Assembly (NCBI RefSeq): GCF_002028455.1
Contig: NZ_MWUM01000002.1
Span: 299,675 to 363,674, forward strand
DNA: 64,000 nt
From: Zoogloea sp. LCSB751
GTDB taxonomy: Bacteria > Pseudomonadota > Gammaproteobacteria > Burkholderiales > Rhodocyclaceae
Direction of reading: 5' to 3'
Shown here: one piece after another, positions 1-8,669 of the stretch
Layout: each line of letters begins with the position of its first letter
Position numbering within the stretch: position 1 is the stretch's first letter
The notes under the pieces: model-generated
Told to the model about the DNA's origin: nothing
Database searches by the model: none
What the model saw: the letters and a program-made list of their open reading frames with translations, nothing else
Position numbers and translations under genes: made by a program

Positions 1-932
1 GGGGCCGTCACGAGGAGCTCGCTGATGCGCAGGCGTTCCATCATTTCGGCTGCTTCGACCGCCAGCGCGCTGGCGTGGATGGTCTTGGGGTTGCGGCTCA
101 TCACGTCGGCAATCCGCGCGGTGTTGAAGTTGCAGCCGCTGGCCAGTGAGCGGCGCAGGTCGCCGTCGGTGTAGATGCCGACGATGCGGTCGTCGTCGGT
201 GACGATGGCTGTCATGCCGAGGCCGGCCCGGGTGATTTCCATCAGTGCGTCGCTGAGCCGCGCGTCTTCGCCGACCCGTGGGATTGCTTCGCCGCTGCGC
301 ATGATGTCCTCCACGCGGGTCAGCAGGCGTCGGCCCAAGGCGCCGCCGGGGTGGGAGCGTGCGAAGTCGTCCGGTCCGAAGCCGCGGGCATCGAGCAGGG
401 CGACGGCCAGTGCATCCGACAGGGCCAGCGCCGCCGTAGTGCTGGCAGTGGGCGCGAGGTTGAGCGGACAGGCCTCCTCCTTGATCGCCCCATCCAGGTG
501 CACATCGGCTTCTTGTGCCAGCGGCGAGTCGGGGTTGCCGGTCAGGGCGATCAGGCGGGCTCCCTGGCGTTTGACCAGCGGAACGATCTTGAGGAGTTCC
601 TCACCCGTGCCGGAATAAGAGATCGCCACCAGAACGTCGTTGGCCGTGATCATGCCGAGATCACCGTGGGCAGCCTCGGCAGCGTGTACGAAATACGCGG
701 GGGTCCCGGTGCTGGCCAGGGTGGCGGCGAACTTGCGGCCGATATGCCCGGACTTGCCCACGCCGGAAACGATGACCCGCCCATGAGACGCCAGAATCAG
801 ATCTACGGCCTGGACGAAACTGTCGTCCAGCCGGATGGAGAGCTGGCGCACCGCTTCCGCCTCGATGTCGAGGACACGGCGCGCAAGCTCCAGAACACGG
901 GCGTGCGCAGCGGCAATCGGGGCTGGGCTCAT
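1..932 (-). CDS. kdsD: Arabinose-5-phosphate isomerase, KpsF/GutQ family (3' end beyond window)
   Basis: Reading the minus strand from the ATG at 932 gives an open frame to the window edge, about 310 residues. It starts MSPAPIAAAHARVLELARRV and contains the SIS sugar-isomerase domain (VIVSGVGKSGHIGRKFAATL near residue 53, then HAAEAAHGDLGMI and AISYSGTGEELL). SHPGGALGRRLL follows, and then a CBS pair (VEDIMRSGEAIPRV, IVGIYTDGDLRRSL). This order is typical of KdsD, which interconverts ribulose-5-phosphate and arabinose-5-phosphate for the Kdo of lipopolysaccharide in the cytoplasm. The usual length is about 325 residues, so only a few are missing. It is divergent from the KefB-type gene. Confidence 0.93.
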   Translation of the reverse strand, partial: MSPAPIAAAHARVLELARRVLDIEAEAVRQLSIRLDDSFVQAVDLILASHGRVIVSGVGKSGHIGRKFAATLASTGTPAYFVHAAEAAHGDLGMITANDVLVAISYSGTGEELLKIVPLVKRQGARLIALTGNPDSPLAQEADVHLDGAIKEEACPLNLAPTASTTAALALSDALAVALLDARGFGPDDFARSHPGGALGRRLLTRVEDIMRSGEAIPRVGEDARLSDALMEITRAGLGMTAIVTDDDRIVGIYTDGDLRRSLASGCNFNTARIADVMSRNPKTIHASALAVEAAEMMERLRISELLVTA

Positions 933-944
933 GGGAACGGCGCG

Positions 945-966
945 TATAATTGGGTGCGGCAGTATA
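945..966. promoter_or_regulatory. Divergent -10-like boxes between kdsD and the antiporter
   Basis: The 78-bp gap between the two divergent starts holds TATAAT on the plus strand (945-950) and TATACT on the minus strand (complement of 961-966). No clear -35 box accompanies either, so these are candidate promoters only. Confidence 0.35.
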
Positions 967-1010
967 TCAGATCGACTAATTCGCCCATTCAGGGCGAACC
1001 CTTGCACGCT

Positions 1011-2987
1011 ATGATCAACACGCTCGAGCTGGTGCTCGTCCTTCTTGCCGGTGCCGTGTTGGTGGTCGGTATTCTCCGGTCGCTCAACCTGCCGCCTGTT
1101 CTTGGCTACCTGATGGTCGGGGCGGCCGTCGGTCCGCACGCCATGAGTCTGATGCAGGATTCCGACGGTGCCCGCTACCTGGCCGAGTTCGGCGTGGTGT
1201 TCCTGATGTTTACCATCGGGCTCGAATTCTCGCTGCCGCGCCTGTACAGCATGAAGCGCACCGTGTTCGGTTTAGGTGCCGCGCAGGTCCTTGGCACGAC
1301 GTTGTTGACGATGCTGATCGGTACCATTGGCGGACTCGGCTGGGGGGCGAGTTTTGCGCTGGGTGGCACGCTGGCCATGTCGTCGACAGCCATCCTGTCC
1401 AAGCTGTTGTCGGATCGCCTCGAACTGGACTCAAAGCACGGGCGGGAGACGATCGGCGTGTTGCTGTTCCAGGATCTGGCCGTGGTGCCGCTGCTCATCC
1501 TGATTCCTGCACTGTCGCGCCCAGCCGACGAGTTGTTCGGGACGCTGGCGCTGGCGGCCGGCAAGGCGGTGCTGGTGCTCGGAATGGTGTTGTTCATCGG
1601 GCAGAAGCTGATGCGACGCTGGTTCTTCCTGGTCGCGCGGCAGCGATCCGCCGAGCTGTTCATGCTCAATGTGTTGTTGATCACCCTGGGACTGGCCTGG
1701 CTGACCGAGGTGGCTGGCTTGTCGATGGCCCTGGGTGCCTTCCTGGCGGGCATGCTGATTTCCGAGACGGAATACCGCTATCACGTGGAAGAAGACATCA
1801 AGCCTTTTCGTGATGTGCTGCTTGGCCTGTTCTTCGTGACCGTCGGCATGTTCCTCGATGTGGGGCAGATCATTCTCAGTCTTCCTATGGTACTGGCCAT
1901 GTTGGGGGCGCTGCTGGTCGGCAAGTTCCTGATCGTCGGCGCCGCGTCACGGATGCTGGGGGCCAGCCAGGGCACGGCAGCCCGGACGGGGTTGTGGCTG
2001 TGTGCGGGAGGCGAGTTCGGCTTTGTGCTGTTGTCGCAGATCGACGAGGCCCATCTGTTGCCGCCGGCTTTGTCGCAGGTGGTGGTGGCGGCGATGGTGC
2101 TGTCGATGCTGCTGGCGCCACTCATCGTGCAGTACAGCGAAAAGATCGTGTTGCGGCTGGTGCCGTCGGAGTGGATGACCCGTTCCCTCCAGCTGACCAA
2201 TATTGCGACCCAGTCGATGTTCGTCGACAAGCATGCGATTCTGTGTGGTTTCGGGCGCAATGGTCAGTATCTCGGCCGTTTGCTGGAGCAGGAAGGCATT
2301 ACCTACATCGCCCTCGACCTCGATCCCGAGCGGGTGCGCGAAGCGGCCGCGGCCGGTGAAACCGTGGTATTCGGTGACGCGGCGAAGCGGGAGACCCTGA
2401 TGGCTGCGGGGATTTCCCGGGCGTCCGTGGTGGTGATCACCTATGCCGACACCGATGCGGCCTTGCGGGCCATGAGCCAGGTGCGCGCCTGCCGTCCGGA
2501 TGTGCCGGTGGTCGTACGGACGGCGGACGAGGTGGACCTCGAAAAGTTGCAGCAGGCGGGCGCTGCCGAGGTCGTCCCCGAGGCTGTCGAGTCGTCCCTG
2601 ATGCTGGCGTCCCATGCGCTGGCCCTGCTGGGGGTCCCGTTGCCGAGGATTCTCAAGCGGATCCGCGAAATTCGCGCCGAGCGCTACCACTTGTTGCGCG
2701 GCATCTACCGGGGTGGCGAACATCTGCATGAGGAGGCGCTTGAAGAACGCCAGCAAACCCGTCTGCATTCGGTAGTCATGGATGCCGGAGCGCATGCCAT
2801 TGGACGCAGCCTGGCGGAGTTGCGCCTGAATGAACTGGGCGTCGAAGTCAGTGCCCTTCGGCGGCAACGGATCCGGGTGGACGACCCGACGCCGGAAACC
2901 TGTCTGGAACTCGACGATGTGCTGGTGCTGCTTGGCACACCGTCGCAATTGGCCAATGCCGAGACGCGGCTCTTCAAGGGTTTGTGA
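1011..2987 (+). CDS. Monovalent cation:proton antiporter-2 (CPA2), KefB/YbaL type with TrkA domains
   Basis: The protein has 658 residues from the ATG at 1011. The frame stays open upstream to 351, but that stretch is antisense to kdsD and has no family similarity. Residues ~5-390 form about twelve membrane segments of a Na/H-exchanger domain (GILRSLNLPPVLGYLMVGAA, GVVFLMFTIGLEFSLPRL, FQDLAVVPLL, GAFLAGMLISETEY). A Rossmann-like TrkA-N domain begins near 406 (HAILCGFGRNGQYLG) and a TrkA-C domain occupies the last ~90 residues. CPA2 proteins of this layout exchange K+ or Na+ for protons in the inner membrane under nucleotide gating. KefB and YbaL cannot be told apart here. The gene converges with the pseudopilin at 3007. 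Confidence 0.92.
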   Translation: MINTLELVLVLLAGAVLVVGILRSLNLPPVLGYLMVGAAVGPHAMSLMQDSDGARYLAEFGVVFLMFTIGLEFSLPRLYSMKRTVFGLGAAQVLGTTLLTMLIGTIGGLGWGASFALGGTLAMSSTAILSKLLSDRLELDSKHGRETIGVLLFQDLAVVPLLILIPALSRPADELFGTLALAAGKAVLVLGMVLFIGQKLMRRWFFLVARQRSAELFMLNVLLITLGLAWLTEVAGLSMALGAFLAGMLISETEYRYHVEEDIKPFRDVLLGLFFVTVGMFLDVGQIILSLPMVLAMLGALLVGKFLIVGAASRMLGASQGTAARTGLWLCAGGEFGFVLLSQIDEAHLLPPALSQVVVAAMVLSMLLAPLIVQYSEKIVLRLVPSEWMTRSLQLTNIATQSMFVDKHAILCGFGRNGQYLGRLLEQEGITYIALDLDPERVREAAAAGETVVFGDAAKRETLMAAGISRASVVVITYADTDAALRAMSQVRACRPDVPVVVRTADEVDLEKLQQAGAAEVVPEAVESSLMLASHALALLGVPLPRILKRIREIRAERYHLLRGIYRGGEHLHEEALEERQQTRLHSVVMDAGAHAIGRSLAELRLNELGVEVSALRRQRIRVDDPTPETCLELDDVLVLLGTPSQLANAETRLFKGL

Positions 2988-3006
2988 GAGCCGGCTTGTA
3001 CCTATC

Positions 3007-3663
3007 TCAGTAGCTGGCGCAGACGGTGTAAGGATCGCTGTCGTTGAGGTTGGCTGCGGTGATGGCCGCACCGTTGCTGGCGCCGTCGGCAAGGAGTCGT
3101 ACTGATCCACTGTCGGGCTGGCCGTCATCCAGTGCGATATCGATCTGGCGTGCGTAGCTGCCGAGCAGCTTGTCCTGGCAGACGAAAAAGCTCCCGTTCC
3201 AGCCTGTGATCGGACTGGTGCCGGTGACGCCGAGCCGCCCGCCAACGGCGTTGCGGGGCAGCCAGTCCTGAATGGATACGCCCACGGCCCCCGGATTGCG
3301 GCCATCTCCGCTGGCGAAATTGGCGAGTCGGACATGCTGCCAGAACAACACGCTTTCGTCGGTTGCGGTCGTGGAATTCCATTTGCCCTCGAGACGTCCA
3401 TTGCCGACCGTCCCTCCGGTGCTGGCGGCTGCCGCGCCGGAGAGTCGCGTTGCTGCGTTGGCGTCGTCGCCGGGCATGGAACGGAAACGGTCCTGGTAGC
3501 CGAAGGCGTAGGTCGAGGTGTTACGGAAATCGTTCATTACGCTCTTCACCTTCGCACCGTTGATGAGCTCCTGTCCTTTTAGAACGCCGCCCAGCAACAG
3601 TCCGATGATGACCAGGACTACTGCGATTTCGACGAGGGTGAAGCCATGCTGCCACTTTCTCAT
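3007..3663 (-). CDS. Type II/IV pseudopilin-like protein (prepilin N-terminal methylation motif)
   Basis: This 218-residue protein begins MRKWQHGFTLVEIAVVLVII. It has the type III signal GFTLVE near residue 7, cleaved by prepilin peptidase, with the conserved Glu five residues after the cut and a hydrophobic helix to about residue 28. The globular part (KGQELINGAKVKSVMNDFRN, then a Gly/Asn-rich region) resembles GspH/PilE-like pseudopilins that often occur singly in Rhodocyclales. It lies on the same strand as three further pilin-like genes, about 110 bp away, so they probably serve the same secretion or pilus apparatus. No assembly ATPase or secretin is in the window. Confidence 0.8.
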   Translation of the reverse strand: MRKWQHGFTLVEIAVVLVIIGLLLGGVLKGQELINGAKVKSVMNDFRNTSTYAFGYQDRFRSMPGDDANAATRLSGAAAASTGGTVGNGRLEGKWNSTTATDESVLFWQHVRLANFASGDGRNPGAVGVSIQDWLPRNAVGGRLGVTGTSPITGWNGSFFVCQDKLLGSYARQIDIALDDGQPDSGSVRLLADGASNGAAITAANLNDSDPYTVCASY

Positions 3664-3774
3664 GAGTGTGCCCCTGGTGAGCCGGAGGCCTCAGTCAGGC
3701 TCCCGACGGAGTGATATGGAAGGTTTATATTAATCCATTTGTCATTATTTTTGTGGGGCTTGGCGGCGAAGGTT

Positions 3775-4488
3775 TCAGGGAAAGTGGCCGGTGCTGATCA
3801 GGCGGTTGGCGATGAGGTTGGGGGACAGCCAGGTGAGTCGGTCGTCGAAGGCGCCGCCGGGGGCCGCGGCGTTTTCCGACAGGCTGCGGCTGTAGAACTG
3901 ACGACCGTTCGGTATGGCATTGGTCGCTTCGTCGGAGCCGTTTGCGGGGGGCGGATAGCCCTGGCCTTCCTGGGTGGTGGCACCGAGTCCGTTGGCACCG
4001 TGCGACAGGATCACGACTGGCGTCCGGCCGCCTTCGGTAGTCAGCTTGAGTATCCCGCCGCTGCCATTACGCGTGAAGATGTCGATGTCGCCGTCGTCCA
4101 GGGCTGTGATCTTGTGCGTATAGCCGGCGCTGACGGCGTAGCGCAGGCGTCGTCCCCAGCCGTCCGTGCCGACGATGCCGAGCGTTGCCCAGGGAAGAAG
4201 ACCCGTGTGGGTCTGGCAGGCACCTGCCTCGCGGTCTTCGCTGCCGTCCGTGGCGCTCTTGGCCGGACACGGAAACATGCCCTTGCGGACCGCGTAACCG
4301 AGGAGCGCATCCCGTGCTTCGGCCAGGGCTTCGTCGGTGTTGGCTTCGGCGCGACGCGTCAGCTGTGTCCCGAGGCTGGTACTGAGCCCGCCGGCCAGCA
4401 GGGTCAGAATCAGCATCACCACCGCCATCTCGACAAGGGTGAAGCCGGATACCCGGTGTGGCGGAAAAGGGGGTGACGCGGCCGTCAT
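3775..4488 (-). CDS. Prepilin-type N-terminal cleavage/methylation domain protein
   Basis: The protein has 237 residues from the ATG at 4488, which overlaps the upstream stop as ATGA. A longer frame to 4803 is antisense noise inside the upstream gene. The start MTAASPPFPPHRVSGFTLVE gives a 14-residue leader before the GFTLVE peptidase site, then a hydrophobic helix (MAVVMLILTLLAGGL). The segment ARDALLGYAVRKGMFPCPAK resembles one in the upstream gene (ARDALLGFAANYRNGEHPN), suggesting duplicated pilin-like folds. The function is inferred as a minor pseudopilin; the target is unknown. Confidence 0.8.
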   Translation of the reverse strand: MTAASPPFPPHRVSGFTLVEMAVVMLILTLLAGGLSTSLGTQLTRRAEANTDEALAEARDALLGYAVRKGMFPCPAKSATDGSEDREAGACQTHTGLLPWATLGIVGTDGWGRRLRYAVSAGYTHKITALDDGDIDIFTRNGSGGILKLTTEGGRTPVVILSHGANGLGATTQEGQGYPPPANGSDEATNAIPNGRQFYSRSLSENAAAPGGAFDDRLTWLSPNLIANRLISTGHFP

Positions 4489-5672
4489 GGCAGGCACAGG
4501 GCGATGTCGTCCGGGCTTGTGCTGTTGGGCACAACGGATATCTGTGCGGGCAACGCGTGCAATTGGCCGGCGGAGAGGGCGGTCAGGGTCGATGCTTCGA
4601 GATACTGGGTCGTCATCAGTTTGTCCTGAGGGCTGATCCGTTGTTGCAGGAGTGCTGTGCTGCGCCGTTCGCCACCAAATAGCAGGACGCCCCGGCATGG
4701 ACCCTCGGGCGAGGTCAGGCAGGCGCTTCCACTGGAACAGCGCCCATAGCGCATGAGTTCGCTCCAGTTGCTTGCAGCATCGCGCTTCTCCGGGTGGGTG
4801 CAAGAGCCGCTCAGGGTGCTCAGGGGGGGGACGTTACCGAGTTGGAGAGGGCCGTGGTGCTGCGGAGTCGGCGGAATCGGCAGGCCGGTTTTCTCCAGGC
4901 AATCGGCAACGGCCTGCAGATTGGTCTGCAGGTGCTGGGCGTAATCGGAGCGCCGTTTCAATTGATCGAAGATCTCCCCGCTGGTCAGGCTCACCAGTCG
5001 GTCATTGTTCGTGGCCGTTTCGAGGTGTACGTCGACGATCCCGTTGCCCGTGTTGCCGAGCACTTCCAGATAGTGTTCCAGCTGCGCCCCCGGGCCGTCA
5101 CCGCAGCGCCCCTGGCCGGCCGTACGGTGTTGCTGGGGAAGAGGCGGACCAGGGGCGAAGACGATGGCTGCCGCGAGCCCTTGCTGATCACCGGGCAGCG
5201 TGATGGGGTGGCCGTCCCGATCGATAAGACGGAACTCGCCGATGCTGTCCCAATTCACCGTGTCGGCCTTGGGGTTGTTCTTGAAGCTGCCGGAAACGGC
5301 GTACCACAGGCATTCTCCCGAGCCGTCGCGCAGGTCTGGCAGATTGAGCGTCAGGTAGGGCAGACGTCCGATGCTGGGCTGACCCTTCGTTCCACAGGTT
5401 TCGGCTGAGCCATCGCCGTCCAGGTCTGGGCACGGGAGGTAACCGAAGTCGGCGTTGGGGTGTTCGCCGTTGCGGTAGTTGGCGGCGAAGCCGAGGAGGG
5501 CGTCCCTGGCCATCTCAAGGGCGCGGGTGGTCTGAGTTTCCCGTTTCAGGTTGCGGGCCGCCCGGTCTGCTCCATTGTCGGCATGTGCCAGTAGCCAGCC
5601 GAGCCCACCCAGCGACAGCAGGACGATCAGGATGGGGAGCACCAGGCCTTGCTGACGGCGGGCGGCGGTCAT
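4485..5672 (-). CDS. Pilin-operon membrane-anchored protein of unknown function
   Basis: The protein has 395 residues. After MTAARRQQGLVLPILIVLLS comes one N-terminal membrane segment, so it looks like a PilX/GspK-type anchor lacking a canonical prepilin motif (QGLVLPIL instead of GFTLVE). The body contains ARDALLGFAANYRNGEHPN followed by GYLPCPDLDGDGSAETC, a pattern shared with the downstream pseudopilin. It is joined to both neighbours by ATGA overlaps (4485-4488 and 5669-5672), so the three genes are very probably one translationally coupled operon. I do not recognise a named family. Confidence 0.72.
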   Translation of the reverse strand: MTAARRQQGLVLPILIVLLSLGGLGWLLAHADNGADRAARNLKRETQTTRALEMARDALLGFAANYRNGEHPNADFGYLPCPDLDGDGSAETCGTKGQPSIGRLPYLTLNLPDLRDGSGECLWYAVSGSFKNNPKADTVNWDSIGEFRLIDRDGHPITLPGDQQGLAAAIVFAPGPPLPQQHRTAGQGRCGDGPGAQLEHYLEVLGNTGNGIVDVHLETATNNDRLVSLTSGEIFDQLKRRSDYAQHLQTNLQAVADCLEKTGLPIPPTPQHHGPLQLGNVPPLSTLSGSCTHPEKRDAASNWSELMRYGRCSSGSACLTSPEGPCRGVLLFGGERRSTALLQQRISPQDKLMTTQYLEASTLTALSAGQLHALPAQISVVPNSTSPDDIALCLP

Positions 5673-6007
5673 GGCCGGGCCGTTGAGGATGGGTTGCCGA
5701 CCTGCAGGCGATGGGTTTGTCCGTCGGCGGTGGTGACGCTGACGGATGCGTCCTGCGGGTGGATTTGCCGAGGCGAGGCGGGCACCGCCTTGCCGTCCAG
5801 GAACAGTGTCGGCGGGCCATTGCTGCGGGTGATGAAGCCATCGAGGCGCGGCGGTGACGCGGTGCGCGGGGCGGCACGCCGTTCACGGTCGATCTGTAGG
5901 CGCTCTGCGGGAGAGAAGAACAGCTTCCCCAGCGGCTCGCCGTGGGCCTTGCCAGATATGGCGAGCCAGGCTCCAATCAATATGAGGCATGTCGAGTGAG
6001 TATTCAT
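5669..6007 (-). CDS. Small exported protein, first gene of the pilin-like operon
   Basis: The protein has 112 residues. MNTHSTCLILIGAWLAISGK with a likely cut after KAHG predicts a signal peptide. The mature part is short and basic, with a C-terminal segment (LFLDGKAVPASPRQIHPQDA, then SVSVTTADGQTHRLQVG) suggestive of one small beta domain. It overlaps the next gene by ATGA. PilP-like or assembly-accessory roles are possible; nothing in the sequence decides this. Confidence 0.65.
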   Translation of the reverse strand: MNTHSTCLILIGAWLAISGKAHGEPLGKLFFSPAERLQIDRERRAAPRTASPPRLDGFITRSNGPPTLFLDGKAVPASPRQIHPQDASVSVTTADGQTHRLQVGNPSSTARP

Positions 6008-6076
6008 TTCGACATGAATTTAGCATAAATCGTGCGCTGCGCAAGGCGCCGCATGTGGGTGCCGTGCTGCGTGCCC

Positions 6077-7837
6077 TCAGGCTCCTGCGGCGATGACCCG
6101 ATTCTTGCCGGAGCGCTTGGCGATGTACATGGCCTTGTCGGCGCGATCGATGGCGCCCTCAGGCGATTCGTGCTCGTAGAGTTCGGCAACACCGGCGCTG
6201 AAGGTGATCAGCAGCTTCTGTTGGCGGGCCAGGAAGAAGCGCTTGGTGAGAGCGCGTTGCAGGCGGGTCAGTGTGGCGACGGCACTTTCCAGCGAGGTGT
6301 CCGGCAGGAGAATGACAAACTCTTCGCCGCCGTAACGGGCGACGGAGTCCTGGGGGCGCATGTTCTCGCGGACCACGTCCACCAGATGCTGGAGGGCTTC
6401 GTCGCCGGTCTGGTGGCCATGGACGTCGTTGATCTGCTTGAAATTGTCCACGTCCAGCAGCCCGATGCAGAGGGCCGTACCGCGACGCCGGGCGAGGGCC
6501 GTTTCACGGGCCAGGGCTTCGTCCAGTCCCTTCCGGTTGAGCACGCCGGTCAGCGGATCGTGACGGATCATCTCGCTGGTCTGTTCCAGTTCGAGCTGCA
6601 ACCGGGTGATTTCCGCATTGGCATCGTTGACCCGTGAGTGCAGTTCTTCGATCTCGTTGCGGGAGCGTAGTGTGGATTCCTGTACGGTGCGGGTCTCGCG
6701 CATGACTTCGGCAATGACGTCGGTCAGTTCGCCGATATTGGCTGCGCTCTCGATGCGCTTTGCGCACTGTTCGATCTTGTCGTGATACTCGCCGGTGGAT
6801 TCGGAAAAATCGCCCAGCCGATCGACGAAGCTGGCCAGCATCTGCTTCAGCCGGCTTTGGGCGTCACTCAGTTCAAGCTTGATGGCTCCCTGGCGATGGA
6901 TCACGTCGCGCAGGCGACTTTCCAGCTCGCCCAGGGTGCGGACATCCAGCGGCCGCTCGAACATCTCACCCATCAAGACGATCTGGCCGCGCAGCCAGCG
7001 ATCGTCGAGGACCAGTTCGCTGATGTTTTCGAGAAGAAGTTGCAGCACCCGTTGCAGGGCATCGCGTACTGCGTGCTGGTCTTCCGCGATCCACTCGAGG
7101 CTGGTACGCAGCTTGTCCAGGCGTTCGAGCAGCGTACTGAAGGGAACGCTGCCGGGCTCCTGGCGCAGCAGTGCGGAAAGGTCGCGTGCCTCCGCAGACT
7201 GCTGGGTGTTGATGAGTTGAGGCTGGTTGGCAAGGCTGTCGAGCAGCACTGCCAGTAGGTCTGCGTACGCTGGGGCGGGGGCGCCGGTGGATGGGCCGTC
7301 TTCGGCTGCCGGTGTGTCGTCGGCCGTTGGGGGCAAGGCCTCGCCCGGTTCCGCCTCGTCTTCGCTGTTGCGGCTCCAGGCGCGGAGCAGGCCTTGCAGC
7401 CGCTCGAAGAGTTTGGCCGGATTGCCGGCGGAGCTGGTCAGGACTCGCTCCAGCATCTCCCGTTTGCGGGCCTGGGTCAGACCGGTCTGGCGACGATCCC
7501 ATTCGGTAATCAGGTCGCGAAGCAAGGGGGCCCAGTTGAGCTCGGGTTTGCTGGGGATCGAGAACTTGTCGACCAGGAGCGTACGTAGCGCGGACCATTC
7601 GCCCTGGGCAACGGCAGTCTCGAAATCGAGCGCCAGGCGCAAGGCTTCCTGGTTGTTGCGGGGCAGGGCCGCGGCAATCTGCTTGAGGGAGCGCTCCGGG
7701 AAAACGTCCTCGGCTACCGAGCCGGCGATCTCGTGATAGAGCGCCCGGTAATTGTCGGGGGTCGGGGCGATGCGTCGCAGCGCAAGTTGACGCAGCGTTT
7801 CACGGGCAACTTCAGAGGGTTGACTGGTGTCGGTCAT
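6077..7837 (-). CDS. Diguanylate cyclase (GGDEF domain) with long N-terminal helical region
   Basis: The protein has 586 residues from the ATG at 7837 (MTDTSQPSEVARETLRQLAL). A 36-base extension to an ATG at 7873 has a better ribosome site (AGGA) but adds a Pro/Arg-rich tail, so the start is uncertain. Residues 1-~400 are helical and coiled-coil rich with no membrane segment. The GGDEF domain starts near 425 (DPLTGVLNRKGLDEALARE) and carries the active-site motif GGEEF at 503-507. Its product would be cyclic di-GMP, made in the cytoplasm from two GTP. No RxxD inhibitory site is obvious just before GGEEF. It stands alone, followed by the two-component pair. Confidence 0.9.
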   Translation of the reverse strand: MTDTSQPSEVARETLRQLALRRIAPTPDNYRALYHEIAGSVAEDVFPERSLKQIAAALPRNNQEALRLALDFETAVAQGEWSALRTLLVDKFSIPSKPELNWAPLLRDLITEWDRRQTGLTQARKREMLERVLTSSAGNPAKLFERLQGLLRAWSRNSEDEAEPGEALPPTADDTPAAEDGPSTGAPAPAYADLLAVLLDSLANQPQLINTQQSAEARDLSALLRQEPGSVPFSTLLERLDKLRTSLEWIAEDQHAVRDALQRVLQLLLENISELVLDDRWLRGQIVLMGEMFERPLDVRTLGELESRLRDVIHRQGAIKLELSDAQSRLKQMLASFVDRLGDFSESTGEYHDKIEQCAKRIESAANIGELTDVIAEVMRETRTVQESTLRSRNEIEELHSRVNDANAEITRLQLELEQTSEMIRHDPLTGVLNRKGLDEALARETALARRRGTALCIGLLDVDNFKQINDVHGHQTGDEALQHLVDVVRENMRPQDSVARYGGEEFVILLPDTSLESAVATLTRLQRALTKRFFLARQQKLLITFSAGVAELYEHESPEGAIDRADKAMYIAKRSGKNRVIAAGA

Positions 7838-8027
7838 CTGCGGGCGGCGCAACGGGGGAGGGCGTTGGATCATCCGGCGTCCTGGTTCTCTGGGTGATCG
7901 GACCGGTCCAAACTCGGGTCTCTGGAAAAATCGTGCTCAATGCGGTTGCGCCGATAACGGCCGGCAGGGCAGGGTCTTGAGCCAGATGGTAGCCCAATAT
8001 GCAAAAAATGGTGACGGCGGGTCATGC

Positions 8028-8669
8028 TTATTCGGCGAGACCGTGTTTGAGTCCGTAGTGGGTGAGTTCGGCGTTGTTGCGCAGGTTCATTTTTTCGAGC
8101 AGTCGTGCCCGGTAAACGCTGACCGTCTTCACGCTGAGATTGAGGGCCTCGGCTATTTCGGTCGGGGTCTTGCCGGACGCGATCAGGCACAGGGTCTGGT
8201 ATTCCCGGTCGGACAGCTTTTCGTGGGCGGGGCGTTCGCTATCCCTGCCGATGGCGTTGACCAACTCTTCGGCCAGGGAGGGGCTGACATATTTCTTGCC
8301 GCTGGCCACCTGACGGATGGCGGTGACCAGCAGGTCGGGGGCGCTCTGTTTGGTGAGGTAGCCCGCCGCCCCGGCTTTGAGGGCACGGATCGCATACAAC
8401 TCTTCCGGATACATGCTGAGGATCAGCACGGGCAGGCGGGGAAACTCCTTCTTGATCAACTTGAGTGCGTCGATGCCGTTGCGATCTGGCATCGAGACGT
8501 CCATCAACACCACGTCCCATTCGCCACCGCGGACCATCTGCACGGCCTCCACGCCGTTGTCGGCTTCGCCGGCGACGGTCAGGTCGGGAGTGTCGGAAAG
8601 GATCTGACGCAAGCCCTGGCGGACGATCGCGTGATCATCCGCAATCAGGACACGAAGCGGTTTGCTCAT
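8028..8669 (-). CDS. NarL/FixJ-type response regulator
   Basis: The protein has 213 residues. The receiver domain has acidic residues DD at 11-12, the phospho-acceptor Asp at 57 (VVLMDVSMPD) and the Lys of GYLTKQSAPD. A LuxR-type helix-turn-helix occupies the C terminus (LSDREYQTLCLIASGKTPTE, then SVKTVSVYRARLLEKM). Overall it resembles GacA/UvrY-like regulators. The start overlaps the stop of the upstream histidine kinase gene (ATGA), which indicates a cognate pair. The targets are unknown. Confidence 0.92.
   Translation of the reverse strand: MSKPLRVLIADDHAIVRQGLRQILSDTPDLTVAGEADNGVEAVQMVRGGEWDVVLMDVSMPDRNGIDALKLIKKEFPRLPVLILSMYPEELYAIRALKAGAAGYLTKQSAPDLLVTAIRQVASGKKYVSPSLAEELVNAIGRDSERPAHEKLSDREYQTLCLIASGKTPTEIAEALNLSVKTVSVYRARLLEKMNLRNNAELTHYGLKHGLAE

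Noticed and set aside
351..1010. 220-codon N-terminal extension of the KefB-type antiporter
   Set aside because: It is antisense to kdsD and not protein-like; the ATG at 1011 begins the membrane domain.
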